This document shows, in pieces, positions 35,355 to 44,513 of a stretch of 64,000 nt of DNA. Below the pieces are notes generated by a model. The model did no database searches. It had not been told where the DNA came from and worked only from the letters and a program-made list of their open reading frames with translations. Location of the stretch: assembly GCA_001404055.1 (NCBI GenBank), contig CXTY01000001.1:124001-188000 (forward strand). Reading direction: 5' to 3'. Position 1 is the first letter of the stretch. Every line of letters begins with the position of its first letter. Both the position numbers and the translations under genes were made by a program. This DNA comes from Roseibium album. Its GTDB lineage: Bacteria; Pseudomonadota; Alphaproteobacteria; Rhizobiales; Stappiaceae.

Positions 35355-35827
35355 CCAGTCTCTTTCTCATCAATATTCTTCTTGCGCTCGCATGGGGGGC
35401 TGTCACCGGCAGTTTTTCAGAGCTCAACCTTGCATTCGGCTTTGTTCTGGGGCTGGGAGCCCTTTACCTGATCCGGGAACAGGTTGGTACGTCTGCCTAT
35501 TTCCAACGGGTGGGCCGGGCTTTCGGACTGGCATTCATGTTTGTTTACGAGCTAGTGCTTTCCGCCTGGCGTGTCACCATGATCGTACTGAGGCCAAAGA
35601 TCGAGCTGCAGCCGGGAATTATCGCATTTCCGCTGACGGTGGACCGGGATTTTGAAATCACAATGCTTGCCAATCTGATCACCTTGACCCCTGGCACCTT
35701 GTCAGTAGACGTGTCAGAGGACCGCAAGATCCTCTATGTCCACTGCATCGACGTTCCTGATCCGCAAGCCACGATCGACGACATCAAAAATGGATTTGAG
35801 CGCAAGATAATGGAGGCGTTCAGATGA
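35351..35827 (+). CDS. mrpE: Na+/H+ antiporter subunit E (MrpE)
   Basis: 158 aa, with two to three N-terminal helices and a small cytoplasmic C-terminal domain. [19 protein letters not shown] is the MnhE signature. Overlaps both neighbours by ATGA. Confidence 0.95.
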   Translation: MTSLFLINILLALAWGAVTGSFSELNLAFGFVLGLGALYLIREQVGTSAYFQRVGRAFGLAFMFVYELVLSAWRVTMIVLRPKIELQPGIIAFPLTVDRDFEITMLANLITLTPGTLSVDVSEDRKILYVHCIDVPDPQATIDDIKNGFERKIMEAFR

Positions 35828-36180
35828 CACCACTTGACACTTTCGCAACAGAGTTTCTGGATTGGGCGGTCAATGTTTCCCTGGGTATCCTGACCGTCGC
35901 CTTTTTCCTGATTGTCTACAGAACGGTCAAAGGCCCAAGCCTTCCGGACAGGGTTGTTGCACTGGATATGCTGGTTGCAGTCGGAATTGGCTTCATTGCC
36001 GCGATGGGGGTCCAGACAGGATTTTATCTCTATATCGACATTGCCATCACTCTCGGACTGGTTGGCTTTCTGGCGACTGTGGCCTTTGCCAGATTTGTAC
36101 TGAACCGAGGTCTGGCAGGCGATGAGACGATCATGGAAGAAGTTGAAGAGAGCATTCAGCGTAGAAAGTCAGGTCAATGA
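35824..36180 (+). CDS. mrpF: Na+/H+ antiporter subunit F (MrpF)
   Basis: 118 aa, three helices. [18 protein letters not shown] is the diagnostic loop of MnhF. The C-terminal tail ([14 protein letters not shown]) is longer and more charged than the core needs. Overlaps mrpE and mrpG by four bases each. Confidence 0.94.
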   Translation: MTPLDTFATEFLDWAVNVSLGILTVAFFLIVYRTVKGPSLPDRVVALDMLVAVGIGFIAAMGVQTGFYLYIDIAITLGLVGFLATVAFARFVLNRGLAGDETIMEEVEESIQRRKSGQ

Positions 36181-36521
36181 ACGCCATTGTCGAAATCATT
36201 ACCGGTTTGATGCTGGTGACAGGCGCCTCCTTTGCCCTGGTCGCGTCAGTCGGTCTGATCCGCTTGAAGGACGTCTACATGCGGATGCATGCTGCATCTA
36301 AAGCCGGGACGCTGGGGTCAGGTGTCATGTTGCTGGCGCTTGCCGTGGACGCGGGCGACCTGGGAGTTGTTACCCGAGCGCTTGCCGGTGTCGTGTTCTT
36401 CCTGTTGACCGCCCCCATTTCTGCTCACCTGCTGGCAAAGGCTGCATATGCGGCGGGGTACCGTCCCTGTGCCGATACCAAAACCGACGCCTTGGCCGAG
36501 ACTATTCAACCAAAGACGTAG
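36177..36521 (+). CDS. mrpG: Na+/H+ antiporter subunit G (MrpG)
   Basis: 114 aa, three helices. [22 protein letters not shown] is the MnhG signature. Last gene of the operon. I see no strong terminator after it; 321 bases of AT-rich sequence follow before mucR. Confidence 0.94.
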   Translation: MNAIVEIITGLMLVTGASFALVASVGLIRLKDVYMRMHAASKAGTLGSGVMLLALAVDAGDLGVVTRALAGVVFFLLTAPISAHLLAKAAYAAGYRPCADTKTDALAETIQPKT

Positions 36522-36842
36522 TTTTGACGTAAGGAAGCTTATGCTAAGGAGAAAGACTGCGCGCTCGGCAATACTATGCGTTCATTGTCGATTCAGGTGT
36601 GTCTGAAATACTCAATTCTTATTGAATTTGATTTTTATTGTCGCAGTTCGACTTTTATTTGATTTCTGGGGTTGTCTGATCTGGAAAGCAGAGATATAAG
36701 GCTGAGACGAATACCTGCAAAGTAGAATCAATTTTGAATTCTAGATCCGCAAGTAACAGATTTCCATTTTACGCTTACGGTACAATCATTTTGCAGGTTT
36801 AAGCCGCAGCTAATTTTGATTTCAGTAGAGAACGGGTGAAAT
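36522..36842. promoter_or_regulatory. AT-rich region upstream of mucR, possible autoregulatory site
   Basis: 321 bases with no gene. About 36610-36660 and 36720-36800 are runs rich in T and A with many TA steps, the type of DNA that MucR/Ros proteins bind, including at their own promoters. The association is established for the family; here it is inferred from composition and position only. Confidence 0.4.
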
Positions 36843-37259
36843 ATGACTGACAATCCGGTGGATGCTAATCTGATAGATCTTACGGCAGACATTGTCTCAG
36901 CCTATGTGAGCAACAATACCGTAGCGTCAACAGATCTGCCAAACCTGATCAACGAAGTACACGGTGCTTTGCAGAAAACCGCTACCGCTTCCAACGAGCC
37001 GGAGCCGGAGCCGCTGAAGCCTGCCGTGCCGGTGAAGAAGTCGGTAATGCCTGACTACATCGTTTGCCTTGAAGACGGGAAGAAGTTCAAGTCGCTCAAG
37101 CGTCACCTTCGGACTCATTACAGCATGACCCCTGAAGAGTATCGTGACAAATGGGACCTTGCTTCGGATTACCCGATGGTTGCTCCAAACTACGCTGCAG
37201 CGCGCTCCGAGCTCGCCAAGAAAATGGGCCTCGGCCAACAGCGTAAACGCGCCAAATAA
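36843..37259 (+). CDS. mucR: MucR/Ros family zinc-finger transcriptional regulator
   Basis: 138 aa. The finger is C75[17 protein letters not shown]: C75, D78, H88 and H92 give a Cys-Asp-His-His zinc site, as known in several MucR relatives, within [41 protein letters not shown] completes the domain. MucR is a global repressor of alphaproteobacteria that controls exopolysaccharide, motility and cell-cycle genes and oligomerises through its N-terminal part. The linker 48-62 is Glu/Pro-rich. A strong terminator follows 28 bp after the stop. Confidence 0.93.
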   Translation: MTDNPVDANLIDLTADIVSAYVSNNTVASTDLPNLINEVHGALQKTATASNEPEPEPLKPAVPVKKSVMPDYIVCLEDGKKFKSLKRHLRTHYSMTPEEYRDKWDLASDYPMVAPNYAAARSELAKKMGLGQQRKRAK

Positions 37260-37285
37260 GATCTGATTGTTTTCAAACGGATCCA

Positions 37286-37314
37286 GAAAGAGCTGCCCTT
37301 GGGCAGCTCTTTTT
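37286..37314 (+). terminator. terminator after mucR
   Basis: Perfect stem AGAGCTGCCC/GGGCAGCTCT with a 2-base loop and a TTTT run, 27 bp past the stop. Confidence 0.9.
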
Positions 37315-37461
37315 ACTTAGTGCAGGAGCACAAATGGTCAGCCAGAGCTGTTTTAGTTTTATCAGGAAATATTGATCAGGATTACATTTCAATTTGGGCA
37401 ATTCAGGAGAAAATGGTCCCGTCCGTGGGCAGCTAATTTCCTGTTTGCGGTAAGAAGTGCC

Positions 37462-37893
37462 TTAAGCCGCTGCCAGAGCTGTTTGCGCATCAGACCGGAT
37501 GCGTCCCACCATTGACTTCAGTCCGTTGGAGCGTTGTGGGGTGAGATGCTCCTGAAGCTCAAGCGTTTGAAAGAAACCTTCAACATCTGTATTCAAAATG
37601 TCCTGGGCAGTTTTGCCGCTGAACAAGGCAGTCACAATTGCGACGAGCCCCTGAACGATCAAAGCATCGCTGTCGCCCCTGAAGGTCAGGACCGGTACGC
37701 CGTCTGGGCCTCTGTCTATCGTGGTGATCAACCAGACCTGTGATACGCAGCCTCGAACCTTGTTGGCGTCTGTTCGTTCACCTTCTGTGAGCTCGGGTAA
37801 TTCCTTTCCGAGATCGATCAGATATTTGTAGCGATCTTCCCAGTCGTCCAGAAATTCGAATGTCTCAAAAATTTCGCTAAGTGTAGTTTTCAT
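37462..37893 (-). CDS. sufE: SufE family cysteine-desulfurase activator
   Basis: 143 aa. SufE accepts persulfide sulfur from SufS for Fe-S cluster assembly. C49 in VRGCVSQVW is the acceptor cysteine; FLDDWEDRYKYLIDLGKELP is the family N-terminus. Length is standard. It stands alone, away from any suf operon. Confidence 0.92.
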   Translation of the reverse strand: MKTTLSEIFETFEFLDDWEDRYKYLIDLGKELPELTEGERTDANKVRGCVSQVWLITTIDRGPDGVPVLTFRGDSDALIVQGLVAIVTALFSGKTAQDILNTDVEGFFQTLELQEHLTPQRSNGLKSMVGRIRSDAQTALAAA

Positions 37894-37993
37894 GACACCG
37901 GTCTTTGTAGGTCTGTTTCGCCTTCATATAGCCCGCCTGCAGCGTGTTGCAAATCCCGTCAGCAATGAAGCGATGCAAATAATGAAACAAAAC

Positions 37994-38038
37994 AAAAATA
38001 CGCCGCAGATGGAATGGGCAGCTATCCATCTACGGCGC
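37994..38038 (-). terminator. terminator after the DUF5330 gene
   Basis: Minus-strand stem CGCCG-AGATGGA/TCCATCT-CGGCG with one mismatch and an 11-base loop, then TATTTTTGTTTT. The last of four tandem hairpins between 38092 and 37994. Confidence 0.75.
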
Positions 38039-38039
38039 A

Positions 38040-38093
38040 GCGGTACGAGCCGCTGAAGTGAAACTGTCTTCACGATGTGGGTTCACATCATCG
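38040..38093 (-). other. three tandem hairpins, possible 3' UTR small RNA
   Basis: Before the terminator on the minus strand lie CGATGTG/CACATC-TCG, GTGAA/TTCAC and CAGCGG/CCGCTG hairpins in direct succession. Such closely packed stems are more than a terminator needs and may mark a processed 3' RNA. Seen in sequence; function is inferred. Confidence 0.35.
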
Positions 38094-38162
38094 CAATGGC
38101 AGGGGTGCAATTGACTGTTTGCGATTCCTGGAGATCATTGAAACCAAAACAGTCGAGGGTGC

Positions 38163-38609
38163 TCAGGTTTTTTGACCTGAGCGGGGTTTAGGCCGCGGGA
38201 AGGGCCCAAGGGCAGTCTCCAGTTGGGAGACATTATTTGCGTCCGGTTGCCATGAAGAGGCACCGGAGAAATTCTGCAGAGGCTGATTGGATTGAGCTGG
38301 CACAGTGGATCCTGTCACCAATTGCGGTTTCTCAGGATTGGCCGCGACTTGAGCACCAATATACTCGTAGACAACTCGCACGCCATTACTTGCGCGGTTG
38401 CCGATCGTTGTCAGTGCGTTGCCGCCGGTCTCGCAGGCCAGAGGATTGCGTTGGCAGAAACTACCGATATCAGAAACTGTCGCCTGTGCGGCTATGAAAG
38501 CGGAGACTGGATTGACGTCTTCTGCCGAAGTACTTTCATAATTTGATCCCAGTGGAATCAACGCAAGCACCAAGGTAAGCCAAAAGGCCGTCCTCAAAAG
38601 AAAAAACAT
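38163..38609 (-). CDS. DUF5330 domain protein
   Basis: 148 aa. MFFLLRTAFWLTLVLALIPLG is the family start and an N-terminal membrane anchor; CQRNPLACETGGNAL with two Cys is the conserved core. The C-terminal half is low-complexity, rich in Gln, Ser and Pro. The frame is open to 38663 but the family N-terminus favours 38609. Known only from Hyphomicrobiales-type bacteria; function unknown, probably periplasmic. Confidence 0.82.
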   Translation of the reverse strand: MFFLLRTAFWLTLVLALIPLGSNYESTSAEDVNPVSAFIAAQATVSDIGSFCQRNPLACETGGNALTTIGNRASNGVRVVYEYIGAQVAANPEKPQLVTGSTVPAQSNQPLQNFSGASSWQPDANNVSQLETALGPFPRPKPRSGQKT

Positions 38610-38937
38610 GTCGCTACCCATAGTTAGTTCTGTTGTGCGTGCCGTTTTTTGTTGGTGGCACACTTGTTATGTTGGCAACGTAGCAGCGACGTGAGAATGC
38701 CGGGTTGAACCTGAAACCCCAATTTTCATAAAATAAATCAGGTATTTAAGTCGTGTTTTCTGAAATATTGATTCAAGTTTTATGTATTTTGCCGCAAGCA
38801 ATTGAATCTCCCGAACTTTTTTGAAATTTTTCCGCTCTTTGGATTCATCCTTTATCGTTCCTTAAGTGCTCGCGCACACAATGGCCCCATCAGAGTTTCT
38901 AGCGGCTGTGTCCGCATCTGTGGTGTGGTAGTGTAGA
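38610..38937. other. divergent AT-rich intergenic region
   Basis: 328 bases between the DUF5330 gene and the kinase-like gene. It is AT-rich between 38720 and 38830. I see no hairpin or recognisable operator. It should carry both promoters. Confidence 0.4.
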
Positions 38938-40692
38938 GTGCGTAAGTTTTTGATTTATATCTGTAATTTGATGAGTGGCTGGCGTGCTCACGTTGACGGG
39001 ATGATTCATCCTCAGGCCGCCACAGATCCTTTTTTGTCACCGCTGCACAGATCTTTCCTCATTTTTTGTTTTGTGAGCGGTACAGCTGCCCTGCTTGTAT
39101 TGCCCCTGCATCTGGCTCTGGCAGGTCCTCCGCAAGCGGCGATGATACTGGTTTTGGCCTGGATGTTGAGCCAATGGCCGCTGGCTCTATATCTGTCGCA
39201 GTCGGGTAACCTTGACCGTTCCATAGGGCTCTCCGCCTCACTGTTTGCGTGCTTCATCTCTGCAATCTGTTTCCTGACTGGTGGCATGGCGTCCTTTGCG
39301 TTGCCCTGGCTACTTATTCCGCCTGTCGAAGCAGCGTTTTCTACCCAGCGAAAAACTGCTGTCTGGGTAACTGTCCTATGTGCCGTGCTTCTCGCTTCGA
39401 TAGCAGCTATTCAGCCAAGGCTGCCGGAATTTGCGGCTCTGGCGCTGGAAGTTCGGCTAATTGCGACGCTTGCAGCCCTGATCTACGTGGGTGTAATGGC
39501 GCAGCGCGTATCGCATGACCGAAGGCGAGCACGATATGCGGTCAAGAATTCTGAATTGAAGCGCCAACTTATGAGCCAAAGTGTCTCAGAGATTTTCTGC
39601 GAGCTTGATATTGAGGGAAATCTGCAGGTCGTTGGTGGTCCGGCCGCGGACCTTTTTGGCACCATGCCTTCCTCAATTGGCGACGACTGGTTGTTCCAGC
39701 GGTTGCATGTGGCGGATCGACCACTTTATCTGACCAAACTCTCAGATGTTCGCAATGGCGGCGCTATCTCCACGTTTGAAGCTCGAATGCGTGTTGGTGC
39801 ATCGGTTCCAGGTGAAAGAGGGCAAGCGGAGTTTAGGCAACTGGAATTGCAACTGCGTTCCATTCAAGCCGTTGCTTCTTCTTCTGAGACTTCGAGTGAC
39901 AAGATTTTGCTGAAAATCCGTGTTCTTGCGGGGAACGAGGTCAGGAGTGCCGACGGGTCTCTGTCTTCCGGTTTTGTTGCCAGGACTGACAGGATTTCAG
40001 GTTCGATCATTGAAAATGCCAACACGGAAGCCAGAGCAGCGTTTTCCAAAATCAATTTGCAAGCCGAACGACTTGGCAAGTTTGCCGAGACGAATGATGT
40101 TACTTCCATCCGTGAGACAGCGTTTCAGATTGATGAAACAAGCAAATCCGGGACGGTTCTGTTGAACACCGTATCGGATTTTGTTCCAGGTGCAGAAGAT
40201 CTTCAGGAGCAGGATTATGCATCTGTTGATGTTGGTATCAGTCTGCGAGAAAGCTTGAAACTCGTGTCTCATGCTGCCAGCCAACACGGTGTCGAGATCG
40301 ATCTCGGTTCTATCGGCGATCTGCCGCATGTGTTGTCTGACGAAAAGCTGTTGCACAAAGCGCTTTGCTACATACTTCATGAGCTGGTTGAGACTTCTGG
40401 AAATCGCGCAGTTGTCGACATTTCCGGAATTGCAGAACAGTCCTTTGTGGAGATCATATTCTCGGTCAGTAACCGGGCGTCCAGCTTGAGCTGGAACTCA
40501 GCCGATTCCAGACCGGTTCTCGATTTTGCCAACGGGCTTCTGGAAAAATCTGGAGCGTCTGTTTCGGTCCAAACATTGCTTGGTCATGGAGACAACATTG
40601 TTCTGCGATTGCCAAGACGCACGCAGCGGGCAGCAAGCTCCAGCTCAGCTTGTGGTATGGCCGACATCCGTCCAATTGCGAAAACGGCATAG
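38938..40692 (+). CDS. membrane sensor kinase-like protein lacking the phospho-acceptor histidine
   Basis: 584 aa. Five to six N-terminal helices (about 38-190), a PAS-like segment (FCELDIEGNLQVVGGPAADLFG), a helical stretch where the DHp box should be (NTEARAAFSKINLQAERLGKF) but with no His, and a C-terminal ATPase-like part: LHKALCYILHELVE replaces the N-box without its Asn, and GHGDNIVLRLPRR ends it. I read it as a pseudokinase, perhaps a scaffold or signal modulator. A GTG start is used; ATG 38971 is possible. A peptidoglycan-binding gene follows 9 bp later. Confidence 0.7.
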   Translation: MRKFLIYICNLMSGWRAHVDGMIHPQAATDPFLSPLHRSFLIFCFVSGTAALLVLPLHLALAGPPQAAMILVLAWMLSQWPLALYLSQSGNLDRSIGLSASLFACFISAICFLTGGMASFALPWLLIPPVEAAFSTQRKTAVWVTVLCAVLLASIAAIQPRLPEFAALALEVRLIATLAALIYVGVMAQRVSHDRRRARYAVKNSELKRQLMSQSVSEIFCELDIEGNLQVVGGPAADLFGTMPSSIGDDWLFQRLHVADRPLYLTKLSDVRNGGAISTFEARMRVGASVPGERGQAEFRQLELQLRSIQAVASSSETSSDKILLKIRVLAGNEVRSADGSLSSGFVARTDRISGSIIENANTEARAAFSKINLQAERLGKFAETNDVTSIRETAFQIDETSKSGTVLLNTVSDFVPGAEDLQEQDYASVDVGISLRESLKLVSHAASQHGVEIDLGSIGDLPHVLSDEKLLHKALCYILHELVETSGNRAVVDISGIAEQSFVEIIFSVSNRASSLSWNSADSRPVLDFANGLLEKSGASVSVQTLLGHGDNIVLRLPRRTQRAASSSSACGMADIRPIAKTA

Positions 40693-40701
40693 GCGGGGCT
40701 C

Positions 40702-41451
40702 ATGGCACGAACAACCAAAAAAGCAAAGCCGTCCAAAATCAACGGGTCTTTCATGTCAAAGGCCGGCCATGTCGCGTTGGATAATCCTGTCGGGGCTGGC
40801 GGGGCTGTTGTCATGGGGCTTACAGCCTGTCTGATTGTTGCAAATGCAGTGGGTCTTCAGCCAAGCCGTCATCCTGCCCCTTTGTTTTCTACGCGCGAAC
40901 GCTCGGATAGTTTGCTGCTACCAGAGCCGGATGGGCGACGTGGTGGTCTGCAGATACAGGAAATATCGACACTCGTTTTAGATCTGCAGATATCTTTGCG
41001 GAAAATCGGTCTTTACGAAGGACCTCTGGATGGCTTGAGCGGGCCGGCGACGGAGCGTGCAATTCGCGCTTTCGAACGTCGTCTTGGTCAGATTGAGACA
41101 GGTGATGCAAATGAAGCCATGTTGGCCCTGGTGCTCATGCATGGAGAAGAAACCATCTCGACTCAAATTCCAATCCCTCGAAAGAAGCCGGGGTTTACGG
41201 GAACAGTTGAGCTGGGCCAGGGGCCGTCATCTATCTCTGATGTTGATTCCGATCCTCAGTTGCTGAGAATCCAGAAAGCGTTGTCCGACCTCGGATATGG
41301 ACCTTTGAAAGCTGATGGCGTTCTCGGGGCCAATACAACTGCGGCCATCAAGCGGTTTGAACTTGATCGTGGTTTACCTTTGACCGGTGAACCGGGTCCC
41401 ACAGTGATCGAACGCCTGGAAATGATTAGCGGACGGACACTGTCTGGCTGA
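40702..41451 (+). CDS. membrane-anchored protein with two peptidoglycan-binding domains
   Basis: 249 aa. A basic N-terminus, one membrane helix (about 30-50), then two PG_binding_1 repeats: LQISLRKIGLYEGPLDGLSGPATERAIRAFE (in parts, 95-130) and IQKALSDLGYGPLKADGVLGANTTAAIKRFE (190-225). No catalytic domain. It probably tethers a complex to the cell wall from the inner membrane and is co-transcribed with the kinase-like gene. Confidence 0.85.
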   Translation: MARTTKKAKPSKINGSFMSKAGHVALDNPVGAGGAVVMGLTACLIVANAVGLQPSRHPAPLFSTRERSDSLLLPEPDGRRGGLQIQEISTLVLDLQISLRKIGLYEGPLDGLSGPATERAIRAFERRLGQIETGDANEAMLALVLMHGEETISTQIPIPRKKPGFTGTVELGQGPSSISDVDSDPQLLRIQKALSDLGYGPLKADGVLGANTTAAIKRFELDRGLPLTGEPGPTVIERLEMISGRTLSG

Positions 41452-41532
41452 TTGCCACGTTACCGAATATCGCGTAGATCTCCTCGCCGGATTCATTCTT
41501 AAAGTCAGGCAAGGCAGTTTCGCTGCAAAAAA

Positions 41533-41913
41533 ATGACACGCGTTACTTCAGATTTTTATGTCAGTTCGCTCGTTCGCCGCATCTTTTCAGAGGGCGGATT
41601 TGCCGCTGTCTCAAGAAGAGGGGCGATGGAAGCGGGCGCTGTTTTTGTAAGTGTCGATCGTCTGGATGGCTTGTTTGACCTCTATGGTCCGGCTCCACAA
41701 TCCATGTTCAGTGAGCTTCCAAACGGTCGCCTCTTTGAGCAGCTATTTTCCAGCGTGGAAAGAGAGACGCTACAAGAACGGCTTAACAGTGAAGCTCGCA
41801 TGGACCCCGACTATTGGCTTGTTGAAATCGAAGCGCGTGACGGTTTGGTCGATTTGCCACTGGCAAAGGATGAGGAAGAGGAACCGGACAAACGAGACTT
41901 TTTCCGGTTCTAG
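41533..41913 (+). CDS. DUF1491 family protein
   Basis: 126 aa. VSSLVRRIFSEGGFAAVSRRGAMEAGAVFVSVDRLDG is the DUF1491 signature; ARMDPDYWLVEIEARDG ends the domain, with an acidic tail. Function unknown. It follows the peptidoglycan-binding gene by 81 bp on the same strand. Confidence 0.85.
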   Translation: MTRVTSDFYVSSLVRRIFSEGGFAAVSRRGAMEAGAVFVSVDRLDGLFDLYGPAPQSMFSELPNGRLFEQLFSSVERETLQERLNSEARMDPDYWLVEIEARDGLVDLPLAKDEEEEPDKRDFFRF

Positions 41914-41947
41914 AGCATGTCTAAGCCTTTATTGAAACGGGCTCGCC

Positions 41948-43096
41948 CTAAAGGCGGGATTTCCGTATGCCTTTCGAGCCCTCTTCTTTTATCGTCGATT
42001 TAGCCTGGCGCTCGGCGCGCTTGCTATCCTGATATTGCGTTCCCTGGTGCGGGCCCGTTGCATCCAGGGTCTGGTCTTGCAGCATCCATTGTCCGACAAG
42101 CACTTTGGCTGCACCGACGCTGAGTGTGCGATGGAAGCGTAGCAAGGCGCGCACATCCGCAAGGGCCAGATGATCACCGAACATGCGGATCACGACCACG
42201 CTCACCTGATTGGCCGTCATGTTCAGCGATTTCAGCGCCACGACGAGGCCATCACCCTGATCCTTTTGCAACAAAAGATCACAAGTTGTTTGAGAAAGCC
42301 CCAAACCTTGTCCGAGCAAGTCGGCCAATCCTGACCGGTTTTGCGTCAGGGCTTTCTTCATCAATCCGTCGATGAGTTTAAGGCGGGATGTGTTCAGGCG
42401 TGGATTTTCTGCCTTGGCTGGTGCCTGTGCCTGTTTCACCAGGCTTGTCATTTCAGCTGACGCGACTGCTTTTGCCTTGAGGGACACCGGAAGATGCAGA
42501 AATTGACTCATCAGTCCGTCGGGGCTCAATGCATCCTGTCCAGCCAGTTCAAGCCCCAGCGTTGCAACAATTTCACTCCGGCGGCTGAGCTTTGTCTGAT
42601 GCGATGACGACAAGATAATATCGTTCCGATCCAACAGGATCTGAATGACGCCAGCGCCTGCGTGCTCACACAAGGAGTTAATGACCGATTCGCGAAGAGA
42701 AGGCCGATTTGCAATTGCCTTTCGCAATGTGTCAGGACCGGTTTTTGCGATCTCAAGCAGGAGATCCACAGAAAGCCTTGGACTGTAACGAAGCGCTGAA
42801 AAGGCCGTCAGTTCATCTTCGTCAGTCGCCAGGCGCTCCAGAAGATCGTCCGGCATTTCGGGATGCGACGCGAGCAAACTGGCAATCCGACGACGGTCTT
42901 TCAGTGCGGTTGCAGGAAGAAGGTTTCGCGCGAGTTCAAGAAAAATCTTTTTATCTTCAATGTCATGCCCGTCGCGACCTGCAAATAGTTCCGTCGCGTC
43001 AAGCAAAATCCCGCGATCTGATGCGATGCTATCAGAAGTATTTTTTTGAAAAGCTGAATTCGGCACAGATTTATTGAAACGTGTAATTTGGCGCAT
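41948..43096 (-). CDS. DUF2336 family protein
   Basis: 382 aa. HEAT-like helical repeats in the N-terminal half (SLLASHPEMPDDLLERLATDED, ALRYSPRLSVDLLLEIAKTG, AIANRPSLRESVINSLCEH) are the DUF2336 pattern; these are common in alphaproteobacteria, including motility loci, but without known function. The C-terminus is basic and disordered. No signal peptide. Convergent with the DUF1491 gene and alone. Confidence 0.8.
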   Translation of the reverse strand: MRQITRFNKSVPNSAFQKNTSDSIASDRGILLDATELFAGRDGHDIEDKKIFLELARNLLPATALKDRRRIASLLASHPEMPDDLLERLATDEDELTAFSALRYSPRLSVDLLLEIAKTGPDTLRKAIANRPSLRESVINSLCEHAGAGVIQILLDRNDIILSSSHQTKLSRRSEIVATLGLELAGQDALSPDGLMSQFLHLPVSLKAKAVASAEMTSLVKQAQAPAKAENPRLNTSRLKLIDGLMKKALTQNRSGLADLLGQGLGLSQTTCDLLLQKDQGDGLVVALKSLNMTANQVSVVVIRMFGDHLALADVRALLRFHRTLSVGAAKVLVGQWMLQDQTLDATGPHQGTQYQDSKRAERQAKSTIKEEGSKGIRKSRL

Positions 43097-43290
43097 GACA
43101 CCCGTCTACAAAATACGAAATGACCGATCGACCGGCTGAAGTTGTTTCGATCAATTTGCAGGAAAAGCGTTAGCATGCTGTTAACCCTGACGACTTCTAA
43201 ATGAAACTGCAGAATGTAATGCGTCGCCCGTTTGACCGTTTCCGCCCGGTAATACCTACCGTGAGGAAGCAGGAACCGAAGGAGGAGACG

Positions 43291-43500
43291 ATGGGCACTT
43301 TGTTAAATTTTTCATCCGCAGCGAGACCCGCGGCGAGAGTGGGGCATCGCCCCAATAATCACTGTTCGACCGGACAGGAGAGCTTTGGTGAAGTTATCCT
43401 CTTCCCAGGCATCCGGTATGAGCATCATGACCTTGATCTTGCCGCGCGAATCGGAACCATCAGTAAAGCTGCTGGACCCGTAGGCTCTGACAAGGACTGA
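43291..43500 (+). CDS. small conserved-looking hypothetical protein
   Basis: 69 aa, not recognised. The start is fixed by an excellent GAAGGAGGAG site before the ATG at 43291; the frame opens 90 bases earlier. FGEVILFPGIRYEHHD is a compact hydrophobic/His motif. No signal peptide. A lipoprotein gene follows 54 bp later on the same strand. Confidence 0.6.
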   Translation: MGTLLNFSSAARPAARVGHRPNNHCSTGQESFGEVILFPGIRYEHHDLDLAARIGTISKAAGPVGSDKD

Positions 43501-43554
43501 CGATTACCAGCCGCATCAGGTTCTGACACGATAAGCGGTCTGGAGAAGCGCCCT

Positions 43555-44418
43555 ATGGGCATTGGCAAAGCGGATCATATGAGCCTCGCCTCAAGAAGGA
43601 GGGGCAGCCGGAGACTTCAGCAGAGTTCTGTTCTTGCTTTGATTGTTCTTGCGGTCACAGTGCTTTCCGCATGTGTTCGCCCAACCGGGGACTTCGATCG
43701 CGCCAGGCCGTCAGTTATCCATGATGACTTGATGCCAACTGTTGGTGATGGCGCTGCCAGGTTGCGCGGCGACCCGGTCTCGAAATTCAATTACACAGAC
43801 GACGAAAAATTAATGCGCGACCGAGGTTGGACGCTGATCAGACCACCCTGGACCAAGGACTGGATCGGCGGAACTAAAGTAGAGCTGGCGCGCACCCGTG
43901 TGCTGCCGGAAACGGATGGCCGGGTTCCTCCTGATCTTTATTTCATCTTTTTGCGCTCGGACAAATTCAGATCCTCCAACGCCCGTTTCGACAAGATTGC
44001 CTCCGATGCAAAAGGCGATGCTGATCTGGTCATGCCGTTCTGTGAAGTGGCACTACGTGTAAAAAAAGCCGATGACGAGCGGTTGCGCGCTTTGAGGAGC
44101 AGGCAACTGGCTACTGAGGAAACCTATAAAGGCGCCAAGGCCCGGGTCTGGGAAAACAGGGTCATGATCAAATGGGTTGGTCAGGCCCTTCGCTATCGCA
44201 TTATCGCTTACAAACTGGCTCTTGACGGTCTCGAAATCGAAACACCGAGCGAAAATCGGCGCTGGAGGGTCAATACTGCGATCCGTCAGCTTGAGGGCCA
44301 GGTTCAGATTGCGGAAGCAGGTTGCGAGCTGGAAAGCAGCAATACCAACGACGCGCCGGTCAAAAAGTCACGGATCTTTACTGGTTGGGGCACAGAGCGG
44401 GCACCGGTGCAGAAGTAG
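43555..44418 (+). CDS. lipoprotein of unknown function
   Basis: 287 aa. A long basic N-terminus, a hydrophobic segment and the lipobox VLSAC (Cys at about 40) mark an inner- or outer-membrane lipoprotein. The mature part contains RGWTLIRPPWTKDWIGG and LRSRQLATEETYKGAKARVWENR, a helical, charged region. Two later Cys (FCEVAL, GCELES) may pair. The ATG follows GGAGAAG. I do not recognise the family. It converges on the protease gene. Confidence 0.7.
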   Translation: MGIGKADHMSLASRRRGSRRLQQSSVLALIVLAVTVLSACVRPTGDFDRARPSVIHDDLMPTVGDGAARLRGDPVSKFNYTDDEKLMRDRGWTLIRPPWTKDWIGGTKVELARTRVLPETDGRVPPDLYFIFLRSDKFRSSNARFDKIASDAKGDADLVMPFCEVALRVKKADDERLRALRSRQLATEETYKGAKARVWENRVMIKWVGQALRYRIIAYKLALDGLEIETPSENRRWRVNTAIRQLEGQVQIAEAGCELESSNTNDAPVKKSRIFTGWGTERAPVQK

Positions 44419-44513
44419 CAAAAAACTCTCGAAAGCGCTGATCCCGGTGAGTTGCAGAGCTAAGTTTCGCTGTGTTGGCTCAGCAGGTCTCGGTGACCAA
44501 TCGTATTTTGGTT

